64,000 nucleotides of DNA from Moraxellaceae bacterium (GTDB lineage Bacteria; Pseudomonadota; Gammaproteobacteria; Pseudomonadales; Moraxellaceae). Both the position numbers and the translations under genes were made by a program. The notes below the pieces were generated by a model, which saw nothing but the letters and a program-made list of their open reading frames with translations, was not told where the DNA came from and searched no databases. This document shows, piece after piece, positions 1 through 9,802 of this stretch (position 1 is its first letter; every line of letters starts with the position of its first letter). The stretch lies in the NCBI GenBank assembly GCA_030646295.1, contig JAUSND010000024.1, positions 237,607-301,606 on the forward strand, in the 5' to 3' direction.

Positions 1-2545
1 TGATGAGCTCTGGATACCAGACCGTGCCGTCATCGCGCAGATAGACCAAGCCTTGATCGCTGCGCACCACCTGCTTGACACGCGTGATGAACTGATCGGG
101 AGTGCCCACGCGGCGACCGCTCTGCGGATAGGGCAGATTCCCCAGCGGGCGCGCAAGGCCGTCACCACCCAGCAGGTAGGTGATGCCAGTGGACGAGTTC
201 CACCACGCTTCGCTCAGAGTACGTGGGGTATCAAGCGGACTGTAGAGCGAGATGACGCGCCGGGCAGTACGGATGACGCCAGCATCATAGGGATCGCGGT
301 AGCGTGCGGTCACAAGCGTGAGGTATTCATTGCCGACGGTACCGACCATCAGCGTATTGCCACTCACCACGGCGGCGGCATTATCACTGCTCCACTCCAC
401 GCCACTGGGAATCGCGGTGGTATAGGGGCTGCCGTCGCGCTGCTTTTTGTTCCAAATCGCGCGAGCCGTTAATGAGTAAGTTTGGCCTTGCTGCGCAAAA
501 CCGTAGCCAGGCATGCCGCTCGATAGATCCAGCCCCACCAGTGCCAGGGACGCATTGCGTATCGTGACTGGATGTACCACCTGCAAGCGCTCGTTTGCAG
601 CGCAACCGTAACTAGGTTCTGGGCATATCGACGCGGTGGTCGAGATTACCTTGTCCGTCTGCTGATCAAGCAGATAGTAGGATTGCAGGCTGCCATAGCG
701 GTACTGTACAAACTCGGCAACCGTAGTATCCGACGACAACCAGGAGACGGAAGAGCTGACATCGGAGCGCGTGCCATCATCCCATGTCGCCCACGCCTGC
801 AAGGACGTCGTAGTGTTCTCCGACATTTCGCTGGCGCCAACAATCTCAAGACCAGTGACACGGAGCCTGCGTTGATTGAGAGTGATCCCCTGCACTGCCG
901 TCATGCCTTCGTAGCTGGCATTGACAGTGATGTTTTTCCACGCATTTTCGTTATTCCAGTTCGAGGTCAGCGTGGCACCATCGACCGTTACATAGGCGGC
1001 ATCATCCGCGCCCACACTCAACTCTGGCAGCACCTGTTGACGACTGTAGTCATCGTAGATGATCGAGCCGATACACGCAGTCGTCACGCCGAAATCCAGT
1101 GACCAGGGGCATTCGAGTTCAAACGCCATCGGCAGACGTACTCTTTTCTTCAACGTAACTACTTTCTCGGTGGTGTACTGCTGGCCACCAATGCTCTGCA
1201 CCGCGCGCAGGCGTACGCTCACATCATGTAATAGTGTGCCGATGTAAAGCTCAGTGAATTGGTTATAGGTCTCGAAGTGCACCGCCGCCTGCACATAGGG
1301 ATCGGGATCAACAATAGTCCAGGAGCCCTGACCGAGTTGAAGTGTGCCACCGCCGGCCTCAGGTGTGAGTTGTACCGTGGTAAAGAGATCATGGCTGCCG
1401 TTGGCCCTGAAGGTATCAGCCAGCTCACTCATGTCCACGCTTGCCACCGGCGCCTGCTCGACCAGCGTGAGGGTGACGCTGTCCTGCAGCAACTGGTCGC
1501 CGCTCTGGTAATGGCCGGTAACCGTAAGCGAATGACTTCCGGTGAACGTCCTGGCCGTTATCACACCATTTTCGTCGATGCTTGCCAGGCTGGAATCACT
1601 CAGCTCCCAGCGCACACCATGGTGAACCGGCAAGCTCCACCAGAACGCCCCATGCAGGCTGGCGGACAGGGTCTGTGAAGTCCCCGGCATCATGTAGATA
1701 TTATCGGTTATGACACTAAACCATGAGGGATCGCTGAGGCCGCCGGCGAACCTGTTGACTCCGACGATGGCACCGCTCGCCACCGATTTCTCCCAGGCCT
1801 CGCCGGTCTTGTCGTCATAAAAAAACCGCACGTCATCAAAGGCCAAATCAAGTCCCTGACCTATAGAAAAAAGACCTGCCACTGGATCCAGACCTGCCAT
1901 GGCGACGCCATGTACCTGCAGGCGCGAGCGAAAATAAGGCGAGGTCCGCAATAGCACTTGCTGTGTGACTGCAGCCAGCGCATCAGCATCCAGCTCGGCG
2001 AACGGCCCCGGAAACCCGTTAAAGACCTGTGCCAACGGCGTGTAGTCGCTGTACGGAACTTCGGCCAGAGATGCCACGATCCGATTGGTTAGCGGATTGA
2101 GGTGGCCACGCGTGGTCTCGCCGGTCTTCAACGCTACGCCATAAAGCGTGGTGGTGTGATCGTCGGAAGCGATACGCAGCATGAAGGGGCCTTTAAGGCC
2201 GGTGACATTGAATGTGTAATGGCCATCATCGGTGTGAGTAGCCTGCAACTTGCCGGTGGGCAAGTCCCTTAGTGTGACGATACCCTGTACCGGAGCACCC
2301 GTCGCTGCGATGCCCGAAACCGTCGCCATCCGAGGTGTCGTGGTCACCGATACGGAACTGCCGCTGCCGCTGTCATTGCTGTTGCCACCGCCACATGCTG
2401 TCAGCAGCAACCCCAACATCAGCAGCAGCGCCCCTTGCGCCCAGCGTGCTCCGTTCCACATTCCTCGCACCCCTGCCACTCCCCTACCCGCACCTGCGCG
2501 TCGCGCCATTTGTACATCCAACAACCGCTGCATGGTTCCATTCAT
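1..2545 (-). CDS. Ig-like/RCC1-repeat lipoprotein, 3' end beyond the window
   Basis: This gene is absent from the ORF track because it runs off the left edge. Reading the minus strand from an ATG at 2545 (GAGG ribosome-binding site) gives a basic N-terminus, a hydrophobic stretch and a lipobox LLLTACGGG, so it should be a lipoprotein. A carboxypeptidase-regulatory-like beta domain follows (GIAATGAPVQGIVTLRDLPT), then Ig-like repeats. I checked the frame at about 1831 (DVRFFYDDKTGEAWEKS) and at the left edge (LRDDGTVWYPE); both agree with one continuous frame. It is clearly a paralogue of the next gene, whose stop lies 10 bp upstream of this start, so the two are probably co-transcribed. The RCC1 repeats expected at the C-terminus lie mostly outside the window. 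Its role is unknown; surface adhesion or binding is inference. Confidence 0.85.
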   Translation of the reverse strand, partial: MNGTMQRLLDVQMARRAGAGRGVAGVRGMWNGARWAQGALLLMLGLLLTACGGGNSNDSGSGSSVSVTTTPRMATVSGIAATGAPVQGIVTLRDLPTGKLQATHTDDGHYTFNVTGLKGPFMLRIASDDHTTTLYGVALKTGETTRGHLNPLTNRIVASLAEVPYSDYTPLAQVFNGFPGPFAELDADALAAVTQQVLLRTSPYFRSRLQVHGVAMAGLDPVAGLFSIGQGLDLAFDDVRFFYDDKTGEAWEKSVASGAIVGVNRFAGGLSDPSWFSVITDNIYMMPGTSQTLSASLHGAFWWSLPVHHGVRWELSDSSLASIDENGVITARTFTGSHSLTVTGHYQSGDQLLQDSVTLTLVEQAPVASVDMSELADTFRANGSHDLFTTVQLTPEAGGGTLQLGQGSWTIVDPDPYVQAAVHFETYNQFTELYIGTLLHDVSVRLRAVQSIGGQQYTTEKVVTLKKRVRLPMAFELECPWSLDFGVTTACIGSIIYDDYSRQQVLPELSVGADDAAYVTVDGATLTSNWNNENAWKNITVNASYEGMTAVQGITLNQRRLRVTGLEIVGASEMSENTTTSLQAWATWDDGTRSDVSSSVSWLSSDTTVAEFVQYRYGSLQSYYLLDQQTDKVISTTASICPEPSYGCAANERLQVVHPVTIRNASLALVGLDLSSGMPGYGFAQQGQTYSLTARAIWNKKQRDGSPYTTAIPSGVEWSSDNAAAVVSGNTLMVGTVGNEYLTLVTARYRDPYDAGVIRTARRVISLYSPLDTPRTLSEAWWNSSTGITYLLGGDGLARPLGNLPYPQSGRRVGTPDQFITRVKQVVRSDQGLVYLRDDGTVWYPELI

Positions 2546-2555
2546 GATGCATTCC

Positions 2556-5500
2556 TCACGGCAAGACCAATTGCGGGCCATCGCTACTCTGCTCCGGACG
2601 CACCGGTTGAGGTGTCATCGGTGCGTCGTGGCTACCGTAACGACCCCACCACCAGACGCGGCCGTCTTCGCCAACGGCAAAGGCCCCGGCGACATCCCGT
2701 AGCAACGTGAAGTCGGCGACACGCTGTGGCTCATAATTGAAAAAGGAACCACTCCCCCACTGCCAGAGGCTGCCGTTGCTGCGCAGTGCGGCGGATCTCC
2801 CTGGCGAAAGCCGGGTGAACCCGGTCACGCTGCTGATGGGTGTTGCGAAGGTTCGGTATTGCGTATCGCCGAGGCCAAGCTGGCCCCCACTGTTATTGCC
2901 CCACACCCAAATAATGCCCTGATTATCGAGCGCAAAAGCAGCGTCGTTTGCCGTCGTGATGTCGACAATGCCGGTGAGAGGACTGCCGTTTGCCATCAGC
3001 ACCTGCCCGAAAGGCACTCCCACATTGCTGTTCCAGGCAACCTCGCGACCAAGTGCTGCCGAGGAGAGTCCCCGACTCTGTACCGTGCCATCCGGCAACA
3101 GTGCATAGAGTGCATCGCCGCTACCCGCAATCTTGACTACGTTGGCGATGCCATCAAACAGTGAGAGCGTGTGCGTGAGAGGGCCCGAGTAACTGCCCTG
3201 TGAATCAATCATCCAGATCGAGCCATCCTGACGCAGCGCGGCCAGACGGCCTGGTGCACTCGTGCCCAGCGACACCGGGACCACGGTTTTCACACTGTCG
3301 AGGCCCGGCACGCGCCGAGGCACATAGGCATAGGTGCCTCCGCCTGAAATCTGTGCCCTGATCTGCGTCTGCATCTCCTCAGGGAGAGTGGTCGCAAACA
3401 CCTGCTCGGGATACCAGACGGTGCCGTCGTCGCGCAGGTAGCCCGAGTCTTCGTACAAATACACCACCTGCGCCACGTTGCTCATGAACTGCATGGGCGC
3501 CGCGACCTTGGTGTAATAATACAAGGTATGGGTATAGTCGTAGGCCGTTTGCAGTGGCCGCGCGAGGCCGTCGCCACCCAACAGGTAGATGCGGTCATAG
3601 CCATAGCCATTAAATTCAACACTCAGGCGCTGCAGCGGATTCACTGGAGCGTGGTACAGCGTGATCACCTTACTGGCCGAGCGGGTGTTGCTCACGTCGT
3701 TCGGATCCTGATAGCTCGCCTTGAGCAGCACGAGCGGCTCGTCACCGGCACTGCCGACCGCGAGCATGCTCCCGCTGACCACGGCGCCAGGATGACTGCT
3801 TGTCCAGTTCACGCCGTCGCCAACCTCAGTGACGTAGTCCGAGCCGTCGACCAGGTTCTTGTTCCAGATTGCCCGTACACTCAGCGAATGCGTGTCTTGC
3901 TCAGCGAGAAAACCGGATGCCAGCACGCCAACATCCAGACTAAGACCGGTCAATACCGGTGGTGCATAACGCACCGCGACAACGGTGCTAGTGCTGACGT
4001 ATTCACCCGCCGGGCAATATTCATAACTGTACCCGGCCAGACGGCAGAACGCGGCCGTGATGGTGACATCTTTGTCGTCGCTTTGGTCGAGAATATAGCG
4101 TGCACGCAGTTCCCCGTAGGAATAGAAGGTCGCGATGGAGTCGTCCGAGGTCGTGTAGCGCGCCGAGTAGGTCCCAGTGATATCGGTCACCGTGCCGTCG
4201 TCCCAGGTAGCCCATACCCTGTAATTGGCGGTGGTGCCTTCTGCGAGCTCACTCACACCCAACAGTTCAATACTGCTGATGCGCGTCTTGCGTGGACTCA
4301 AGTAGATGGTAATCGGACTGGCGGTGGCGAGATCACCGTAGTGGCCGGTAACCGTTATGCTGCTCTGCTCGGTGCGGCTATCCCATGCCGACGTCAGCAT
4401 GTTGCCAGTCACGACCACCTGCGCCGCCCCGTCACCACTTATCTCCAGGGTCGGTGCCACCGCATCGGTGACACCGTCGTTGTACACGACAAAGGCAGTG
4501 CAGGGCAGCGACTGTTCATATTCAAGACTGGAAGGACAGCTCATGTAGAGCTTGACCGGCATCTGCACGAAGCGCGGCAGCATCACCACCCGTTCCGTTA
4601 CAGTTTCCACGCCATCCAGCATCTGCACAGCACGCAGGCGCACAGTGAGATCGCGTGCCGGCTTTTCTACGCGGAGATACGAAACACCTTCAGCGCTGAC
4701 GATGCTGACCGCTGCCAGGGTATCGGCATCAGGATCAACCAGACTCCATGTGCCGTTAAAAGCAAACAGCGAGCCACCACCGGCCGATTCTTCGACATGC
4801 AGCGTGGTGTAGAGCGGATAAGAACCCATGGGATCGAAGCTCGCGGGCAGGTGGCCCATGTCGACACTCGCGAGTGGTGGCAGCTCGCGCAGGGTGAGTA
4901 CGAGCGAATCCTGCAAATGCATGTCACCGCTGCGGTAATGCGCGGTAACAGTCAGCAACTGCCTTCCTGTGAAGGGCTTGGCGGTGATAACCCCGCGCTC
5001 GTCGACCTCGGCCAGACTCGCATCGCTCAGCTCCCACGCCACACTGCGGCCGAGCGCGACCGGACTGAAGCCCACTCCGCTCAGTGTTGCCATCAACTGC
5101 TGACTGGTTCCCGGCGCGAGAAAGTCACCCGAAGCGCCAATAGCAAGCACCCCGGGCTCTGCATTGGCAGAAAGAAACTTGAGCGAACCAACGATCGCGC
5201 CGCTGGCCACAGATTTTTCCCATGCCTCACCACGCGCCTCGTCATAGAAAAACCGCACGTCGTCAAAAGCGAGGTCGAGGCCGCGCCCCACAACGAAAGA
5301 GTCCCGTAGTGGATCAAGTGTGCCGATATCCACCCCATGCACCAGCAGGCGACTACTGAAATAGGGTGAGATACGGGAAAGAACCCAGTCGATGGCTGCC
5401 GCCAGTTCGGTACCCGTCAGTGCCGCCAGCTCTGTCGGCGCATCAAACAAGACCCCCAGGTCTGGCGTGCTGCCAGAACGGCCAACCGCGAGGCGAGCCA

Positions 5501-5867
5501 CAACGAGCCTGCTCAGCGGATTGATGTGGCCCCTTGTCGTGTTGCCCGTCTTCAGAGCAACACCGTAGAGTGTGGTCTGATAATCATCAGACTGTACGCG
5601 CAGAAGAAATGGCCCCTTAAGGCCAGTCACATTGAAGGTGTAGCGTCCGTCATCCGTATGGGTCGCCTGCATCTGGCCGGTGGGAATATCCTTGAGCGTA
5701 ACAATGCCGACTACCCCGGCACCCGTCGCCGCCACTCCCGAAAGCGTCTGGGCATTGGGGCTGGTGGTCGGCGCACCATCACCACTGCTACCGCCACCAC
5801 AGCCCGCCAACACTACCGCGAGCAATACCATCAGCACCCAGTGCAGCTGGCGCAATCCATCACGCAT
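2556..5867 (-). CDS. Large lipoprotein with Ig-like and RCC1 (beta-propeller) repeats
   Basis: The 1103-residue protein starts with a signal peptide and lipobox (VVLAGCGGG), then a Gly/Ser linker and a carboxypeptidase-regulatory-like domain (about residues 40-105). The middle (about 230-760) is a series of Ig-like beta domains. The C-terminal third holds RCC1-type repeats, seen most clearly as WVWGNNSGGQLGLGDTQYRT with further WQWGSG and WWWGRYG copies, which usually fold as a beta-propeller. It is predicted to be anchored to the outer membrane by lipid. It is the first gene of a tandem pair with the paralogue at 1-2545. No enzyme motif is visible. Ligand binding or adhesion is a guess from domain type. 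Confidence 0.85.
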   Translation of the reverse strand: MRDGLRQLHWVLMVLLAVVLAGCGGGSSGDGAPTTSPNAQTLSGVAATGAGVVGIVTLKDIPTGQMQATHTDDGRYTFNVTGLKGPFLLRVQSDDYQTTLYGVALKTGNTTRGHINPLSRLVVARLAVGRSGSTPDLGVLFDAPTELAALTGTELAAAIDWVLSRISPYFSSRLLVHGVDIGTLDPLRDSFVVGRGLDLAFDDVRFFYDEARGEAWEKSVASGAIVGSLKFLSANAEPGVLAIGASGDFLAPGTSQQLMATLSGVGFSPVALGRSVAWELSDASLAEVDERGVITAKPFTGRQLLTVTAHYRSGDMHLQDSLVLTLRELPPLASVDMGHLPASFDPMGSYPLYTTLHVEESAGGGSLFAFNGTWSLVDPDADTLAAVSIVSAEGVSYLRVEKPARDLTVRLRAVQMLDGVETVTERVVMLPRFVQMPVKLYMSCPSSLEYEQSLPCTAFVVYNDGVTDAVAPTLEISGDGAAQVVVTGNMLTSAWDSRTEQSSITVTGHYGDLATASPITIYLSPRKTRISSIELLGVSELAEGTTANYRVWATWDDGTVTDITGTYSARYTTSDDSIATFYSYGELRARYILDQSDDKDVTITAAFCRLAGYSYEYCPAGEYVSTSTVVAVRYAPPVLTGLSLDVGVLASGFLAEQDTHSLSVRAIWNKNLVDGSDYVTEVGDGVNWTSSHPGAVVSGSMLAVGSAGDEPLVLLKASYQDPNDVSNTRSASKVITLYHAPVNPLQRLSVEFNGYGYDRIYLLGGDGLARPLQTAYDYTHTLYYYTKVAAPMQFMSNVAQVVYLYEDSGYLRDDGTVWYPEQVFATTLPEEMQTQIRAQISGGGTYAYVPRRVPGLDSVKTVVPVSLGTSAPGRLAALRQDGSIWMIDSQGSYSGPLTHTLSLFDGIANVVKIAGSGDALYALLPDGTVQSRGLSSAALGREVAWNSNVGVPFGQVLMANGSPLTGIVDITTANDAAFALDNQGIIWVWGNNSGGQLGLGDTQYRTFATPISSVTGFTRLSPGRSAALRSNGSLWQWGSGSFFNYEPQRVADFTLLRDVAGAFAVGEDGRVWWWGRYGSHDAPMTPQPVRPEQSSDGPQLVLP

Positions 5868-6228
5868 GAATTTCCCCTGAAGCGTCCCGCCAGCCAGTGC
5901 CGGGCCAAAAGCCGATCAAAAAGAGAGGCATCCTATCAAACCGGTCTATCCGGCGCATCCGCGCCATCCGCAAAGATTGGGGAATTCGAGCCGAACATAC
6001 CCAGCGCGCTGTGCATGCGACGTCCGAGTATTGCTCCGGTTCACTCCCGGACAGCCGCCTCCAGCTCTTCTGCTGCACGCGAAGCCCAACTGCGCGATTA
6101 CCAAAAGAAGTGCTTTGAACAGATATCTGCGCGCCGATATGTGGGGATCTCCCACGGCTGCTTCGTTTCCCTTAAAGCCATCCTTTGAGGGATATTTTGC
6201 AAGAGCCTCATCCCGGCGACCGCTGTCA

Positions 6229-6455
6229 TCAGGCGCGCGGTGTCGCTGCCGCGATCCATGGAAAAGGTGTGGGGCCCGGGGCGGTATCGGCCTGCTCGGC
6301 GAGGTAGGCAATAAACTCCGGCATGACACCGCCAATGGGCGGAAATACATCGCGGCCCAGCGCTCCGGATTAAGACTGGTGGCCAGCACATGCTCGGGAC
6401 GGCCGAAAGTAATGACCAGTCCTGCCAGATTGACCTCAATAATGGTTATACGCAA
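6229..6455 (-). pseudogene. Possible frameshifted remnant of a small hypothetical gene
   Basis: Two adjacent minus-strand frames read like protein only when joined. The first gives LVITFGRPEHVLATSLNPE. After a single-base shift near 6350 the second continues ALGRDVFPPIGGVMPEFIAY and ends at a TGA at 6229. Neither half continues sensibly on its own past the junction. I do not recognise the family. This could be coincidence of composition, so confidence is low. Confidence 0.3.
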
Positions 6456-6478
6456 AGCGGTTCTACTTTGCGTATAAC
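6445..6478. repeat. Perfect 13-bp inverted repeat with 8-bp asymmetric spacer
   Basis: GTTATACGCAAAG, then CGGTTCTA, then CTTTGCGTATAAC. The arms match perfectly and the spacer is not self-complementary. The 13-8-13 geometry is that of loxP-like tyrosine recombinase core sites, though the sequence is not loxP. It could instead be a regulator operator, or a weak hairpin 65 nt after the stop of the upstream minus-strand gene; there is no T-run. Confidence 0.6.
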
Positions 6479-6542
6479 TCAGGTTGATACAAGCGAATGC
6501 TCCACCCTGCTTTGCACAAATATCATGCAGGTCTTGTACGCT

Positions 6543-7904
6543 TCAAAGCTCCTTCCAGAGATAAGCCCTCATTTCCGTCTGGAAAATCCCGCAGGCCTTT
6601 TCATCGCGATTGAACACCACCCAGTTGATTCTATACTGGGGGCCACCGCCGCTGACCTTGAATTTTTTGGCATAGGCGTAGGTATTCAGAGGGCCGCGCT
6701 CTTGCCAGGACAGGCAGTTCTGACGGTCCGCGAAGGACGGAATGTCCACACGCAGTCGCGGCAGCTTCCTGGAAGGCCGCCCCAGCGCCTTGCGCACCTG
6801 CTCGGGTGTGGCGCCAATCAGCGGATCGGGTTGTGCCACGGACGGGGCGCCGGACGAATAATAGGACTTCGGCTGCAGGGCCAGGTTCTCCGCGGCCACG
6901 CGGTCGACCACGGCACGGATCGCGGCGGCATCAGCCAGGTTGACACCCTCCCAGGTGGCCGGCGAGAACAGCGGCCACCAGAACACCTGACTGAGATCAC
7001 GCTTGTCACGCTCCCCCAGCAGGAACAGTGGCTTGAACAGCCCCTCGGTGAAAGCATGGCCCGCAGGCAGCGCCGCCAGGCAGGCCTTGGTTTCCCGTGC
7101 GAGGTAGAGCTCGTCTGAAACATGACGGGGCGCCTCATCGTGATAGGGATCTCCCCGCCCCCACCTTCCCGTCCAGTTGTAAATCAGGCCGCAGAACAGG
7201 GCACGGTTCAGCACTGACGAATCCTTCAACACGGGCTGCAGGGCGCTCAGGCCACGGTAATAGCGCGACTTGTCGCAGTATGCCGGCATTGTCCGGGACC
7301 AGCGGTACAGCGACTCGTCATACGAGTCCATTCGCGTTTGGAGTGCCTCGTCATCACACCCTGCCGACAGCAGGAAGCCGAGCCGCAGCCGCCACAGCTC
7401 GGGATGAATCTGTTGTGCCCGTCGTGCCACCGACAGCATCACGTTGATCTCCGGATACGCGACAGCCATGGCACGGTCGAACACGGCAGGCTGGTTGGGC
7501 GTTGCACTCGCCGCATCCTCGGCATAAATCGCATTCACGCGCGCCAACCGGGTGTTGTAGTCGAGCAGGAAGGCGGCGCGTGCCTCGGCAGCACGCTCTG
7601 CCTTGCGACGCTCGTCAGCCTCTCGGCTCTCGATTTCGCGGCGCCTCTGCTCCTCCTTCTCGGCCATGAAGGCGCGCGTGGCGGGCGAAATATCCTGTCC
7701 GCCCTGCGGCTCGGTGCGACGCCGCATTTCATCAATAAATCCCTGCGGCACCTGCGGCGTGCTGCCGGGGTTGTTGGGCGCGTCGGCGCGATAGCCGTCC
7801 TCGCGACGCTTCTGCGTCTCGCGCTCGTATGTATCCATCACGCCGGCCTGCGCCAGCAGGGGAAGAAGCAGGGTGACACGGAGCAAGCGGGAAGCGAGTG
7901 ACAT
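6543..7904 (-). CDS. Secreted protein of unknown function, coiled-coil N-terminus
   Basis: I start at 7904 (MSLASRLLRVTLLLPLLAQA), which gives a clean signal peptide and a GAAGGA ribosome-binding site; the ORF track start is 32 codons further upstream. After the signal peptide comes a charged, Arg/Glu-rich probable coiled coil (about residues 80-120), then a mostly helical region. The C-terminal part has the short stretch PLIGATPEQVRKALGRPSR, which resembles the SmpA/BamE-type small lipoprotein motif seen in envelope proteins. Several Cys residues could form disulphides. I do not recognise the family. An envelope role is inferred only from export. Confidence 0.7.
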   Translation of the reverse strand: MSLASRLLRVTLLLPLLAQAGVMDTYERETQKRREDGYRADAPNNPGSTPQVPQGFIDEMRRRTEPQGGQDISPATRAFMAEKEEQRRREIESREADERRKAERAAEARAAFLLDYNTRLARVNAIYAEDAASATPNQPAVFDRAMAVAYPEINVMLSVARRAQQIHPELWRLRLGFLLSAGCDDEALQTRMDSYDESLYRWSRTMPAYCDKSRYYRGLSALQPVLKDSSVLNRALFCGLIYNWTGRWGRGDPYHDEAPRHVSDELYLARETKACLAALPAGHAFTEGLFKPLFLLGERDKRDLSQVFWWPLFSPATWEGVNLADAAAIRAVVDRVAAENLALQPKSYYSSGAPSVAQPDPLIGATPEQVRKALGRPSRKLPRLRVDIPSFADRQNCLSWQERGPLNTYAYAKKFKVSGGGPQYRINWVVFNRDEKACGIFQTEMRAYLWKEL

Positions 7905-8326
7905 GAAAGCATCCTTCAAAAAGCAGCTACACCCGATGAGGCAAGGCTTCAGCAAGGCCAGACAACCGCAGATGATCAAGAACCAGTGGAAAATGACCAT
8001 TTACAATGGCGATCCATCATGAGTGCCGGCGCGAATCGGCTTGATCCGGATTATGTCGCAGGCGGGTACGGGCAGGAATCCCCCGCAAGCGGGGGGCTCG
8101 CGTAGCGGATCTGGAGGCTGCCTGTTTATATGGATGGCGTTGCCGACAGGACACTGCAAAGCAGCCTGGACAAGTATTTCCCCGTTTGAGCTCCAGCGCG
8201 CCCAGTGAACGCATCACCGGGGCAGCAAATTCGCTATCGGCGGCGCCAGCGCGAGCGATCATGTCCAGTGCCTCGCAATACGGCAATGATCACTGCTGCC
8301 AACCTGCCGCTCGGGGCCACTGTCGG
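7905..8326. other. Intergenic region, 422 bp, no gene supported
   Basis: It lies between two minus-strand genes. The 89-aa minus ORF and two short plus ORFs have no recognisable features and biased composition. A small C/G hairpin (CCCCCGC-AA-GCGGGGG) sits at 8080-8095. The region should hold the promoter of the gene ending at 6543. Confidence 0.5.
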
Positions 8327-9802
8327 CTACAGCTGTCCCGCCTCGCCCAGCAGTATCTCTGTTGCACGGTGAGCGGCATCCACTGCCGTGCGCTGTGGGC
8401 GGTCCATGTCTGTCATTAGCTTCATGCCCTGTGCATCATCAATGTAAAAGTTGAGATCCTCCATCAGGCCATCAACTTCGTTGTCACCCGCCAGTTTCAT
8501 GATTCCCATCCCGTCTCTTGCATCCTTGTAGTGCTCCAGCATCATGACGACGCCTTTCAACAGACTCAGCAGCAACCCGTCCTTGGCTTTTTCGACCATC
8601 AGCGCAATGTTGCCTGGCTTTGGGAACACGGGTAGCCGCGTGAGCGTAATGATGTTACGTGGGTCGCCGGGCTGCATGTCTTGAAGCTCAAGATGCTGCA
8701 TGGGGTTTTCGGCTTCGTTCACGCGCTTGCTGTTGAAGAACGAGGCATCCAGATCAAAATGTGACACGAGCATTTTGACGAGAGACGCATGATCGTAGTG
8801 ATGGATATCAAGCGTACCCGCACGCATGCGCGGATTGATCAGCACAGCAGGCACGCGTGGCCCGGTCATGCAAAAATCAAAGCCGTTTTCGGCAACAAGA
8901 TCATTGGGCGGACTAACATTGTGCTCCGGGTATACATGATCATAAAAGCCACCATGCTCGTCGTAGGTAACAATGAGCAGGGTTTCATCGAAAAGCGTTT
9001 TGTTTTCCTTTAGCGCGTCATAAATGTCGGCAATCAGTCTTTCGCCTTCGGCAAAGGACCAGTTGTCACACTTCCTGTCCATGAAGCCCGGGTGTTGTGA
9101 TGACGAGTCCCGCCCGAAATGATCCGGCTCTACCCAGCTGAATGCAGGAAAATCATCCGCAGCCGTGTTGCGGATGTCGTTTAGCAGTTGTTGGGTGCGG
9201 GAATAATGCGGACGGAGATGCACATCGGTCATTCCACGCATCAACATGGCCAGACAGGGGCCGTCATGATAGATGCGCCAGCTGACATTTTTCTTCAGTT
9301 CCAGCGCCCTGAAAACCGCAGGTACATCTACCGGCACCTGCAGATATTCGTTATCGACATGCCCGGCCGAGCTGCCGGCCATGGCAAAAAACCGGTTGGG
9401 CCAGGTGGCGCCGGGCACAGAGCAAAACCAGCGCGTGCAAAGGTGGTACTGACGAGCCAGCTGGCCAAGCACGGGGACTTCGTTGGGTGTGAGTGCCCGC
9501 ATGACCTCGTGAGGATCACCGCCCTTACCCTCGTGCGCCATGGCAAAGCCCTGCATCTTCCCGCCATGGGTCATCTGCTCAATGACATCCGAATGGTCGT
9601 GACCCGGTTTTGCATTGACGCCGTAGTCGCCGGGGCGGGCCTGCATTTTAACGTTGCCTGCAGTATTTGACGGGTTGGATTCGTTGCCCTGCAGAAACCC
9701 GGTTGCGTCCTGACTTTTATCGGGATGATCAAGCAGCCCCAGCATGTGATCGAAGGAACGGTTCTCCAGCATGAGCACAATGATGTGTTTGATTCCATTC
9801 AT
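8327..9802 (-). CDS. Phosphoesterase family protein (phospholipase C / acid phosphatase type)
   Basis: The 491-residue protein belongs to the phosphoesterase (bacterial phospholipase C) family. The N-terminal metal/catalytic motif is HIIVLMLENRSFDHMLG, with further conserved stretches PGATWPNRFFAMAGSSAGH, WVEPDHFG and VTYDEHGGFYDHV. These enzymes cleave phosphate esters such as phosphatidylcholine or phosphomonoesters. The start at 9802 has an AGGA-type ribosome-binding site. Unlike secreted PlcH/PlcN, no Tat or Sec signal peptide is visible, so the protein is predicted to be cytoplasmic or exported by another route, as in plant non-specific phospholipase C-like enzymes. Substrate cannot be told from sequence. 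Confidence 0.85.
   Translation of the reverse strand: MNGIKHIIVLMLENRSFDHMLGLLDHPDKSQDATGFLQGNESNPSNTAGNVKMQARPGDYGVNAKPGHDHSDVIEQMTHGGKMQGFAMAHEGKGGDPHEVMRALTPNEVPVLGQLARQYHLCTRWFCSVPGATWPNRFFAMAGSSAGHVDNEYLQVPVDVPAVFRALELKKNVSWRIYHDGPCLAMLMRGMTDVHLRPHYSRTQQLLNDIRNTAADDFPAFSWVEPDHFGRDSSSQHPGFMDRKCDNWSFAEGERLIADIYDALKENKTLFDETLLIVTYDEHGGFYDHVYPEHNVSPPNDLVAENGFDFCMTGPRVPAVLINPRMRAGTLDIHHYDHASLVKMLVSHFDLDASFFNSKRVNEAENPMQHLELQDMQPGDPRNIITLTRLPVFPKPGNIALMVEKAKDGLLLSLLKGVVMMLEHYKDARDGMGIMKLAGDNEVDGLMEDLNFYIDDAQGMKLMTDMDRPQRTAVDAAHRATEILLGEAGQL

Larger units (their letters stand above)
5868..6542. other. Gene-poor gap of 675 bp
   Basis: No intact gene convinces me here. The ORFs listed in this gap overlap each other in several frames and have no family signature. 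It contains the upstream region of the lipoprotein pair, a probable frameshifted gene remnant (6229-6455) and a perfect inverted repeat (6445-6478). Confidence 0.6.

Noticed and set aside
3528-5309. 593-aa plus-strand ORF antisense to the lipoprotein
   Set aside because: Composition is typical of a shadow frame and the minus-strand frame carries signal peptide, Ig-like and RCC1 signatures.
6445-6478. Reading the inverted repeat as an attC site
   Set aside because: At 34 bp it is too short for attC and GTATAAC does not fit RYYYAAC.
8017-8286. 89-aa minus ORF in the 422-bp gap
   Set aside because: No motif, no ribosome-binding site, and composition typical of non-coding GC-rich sequence.
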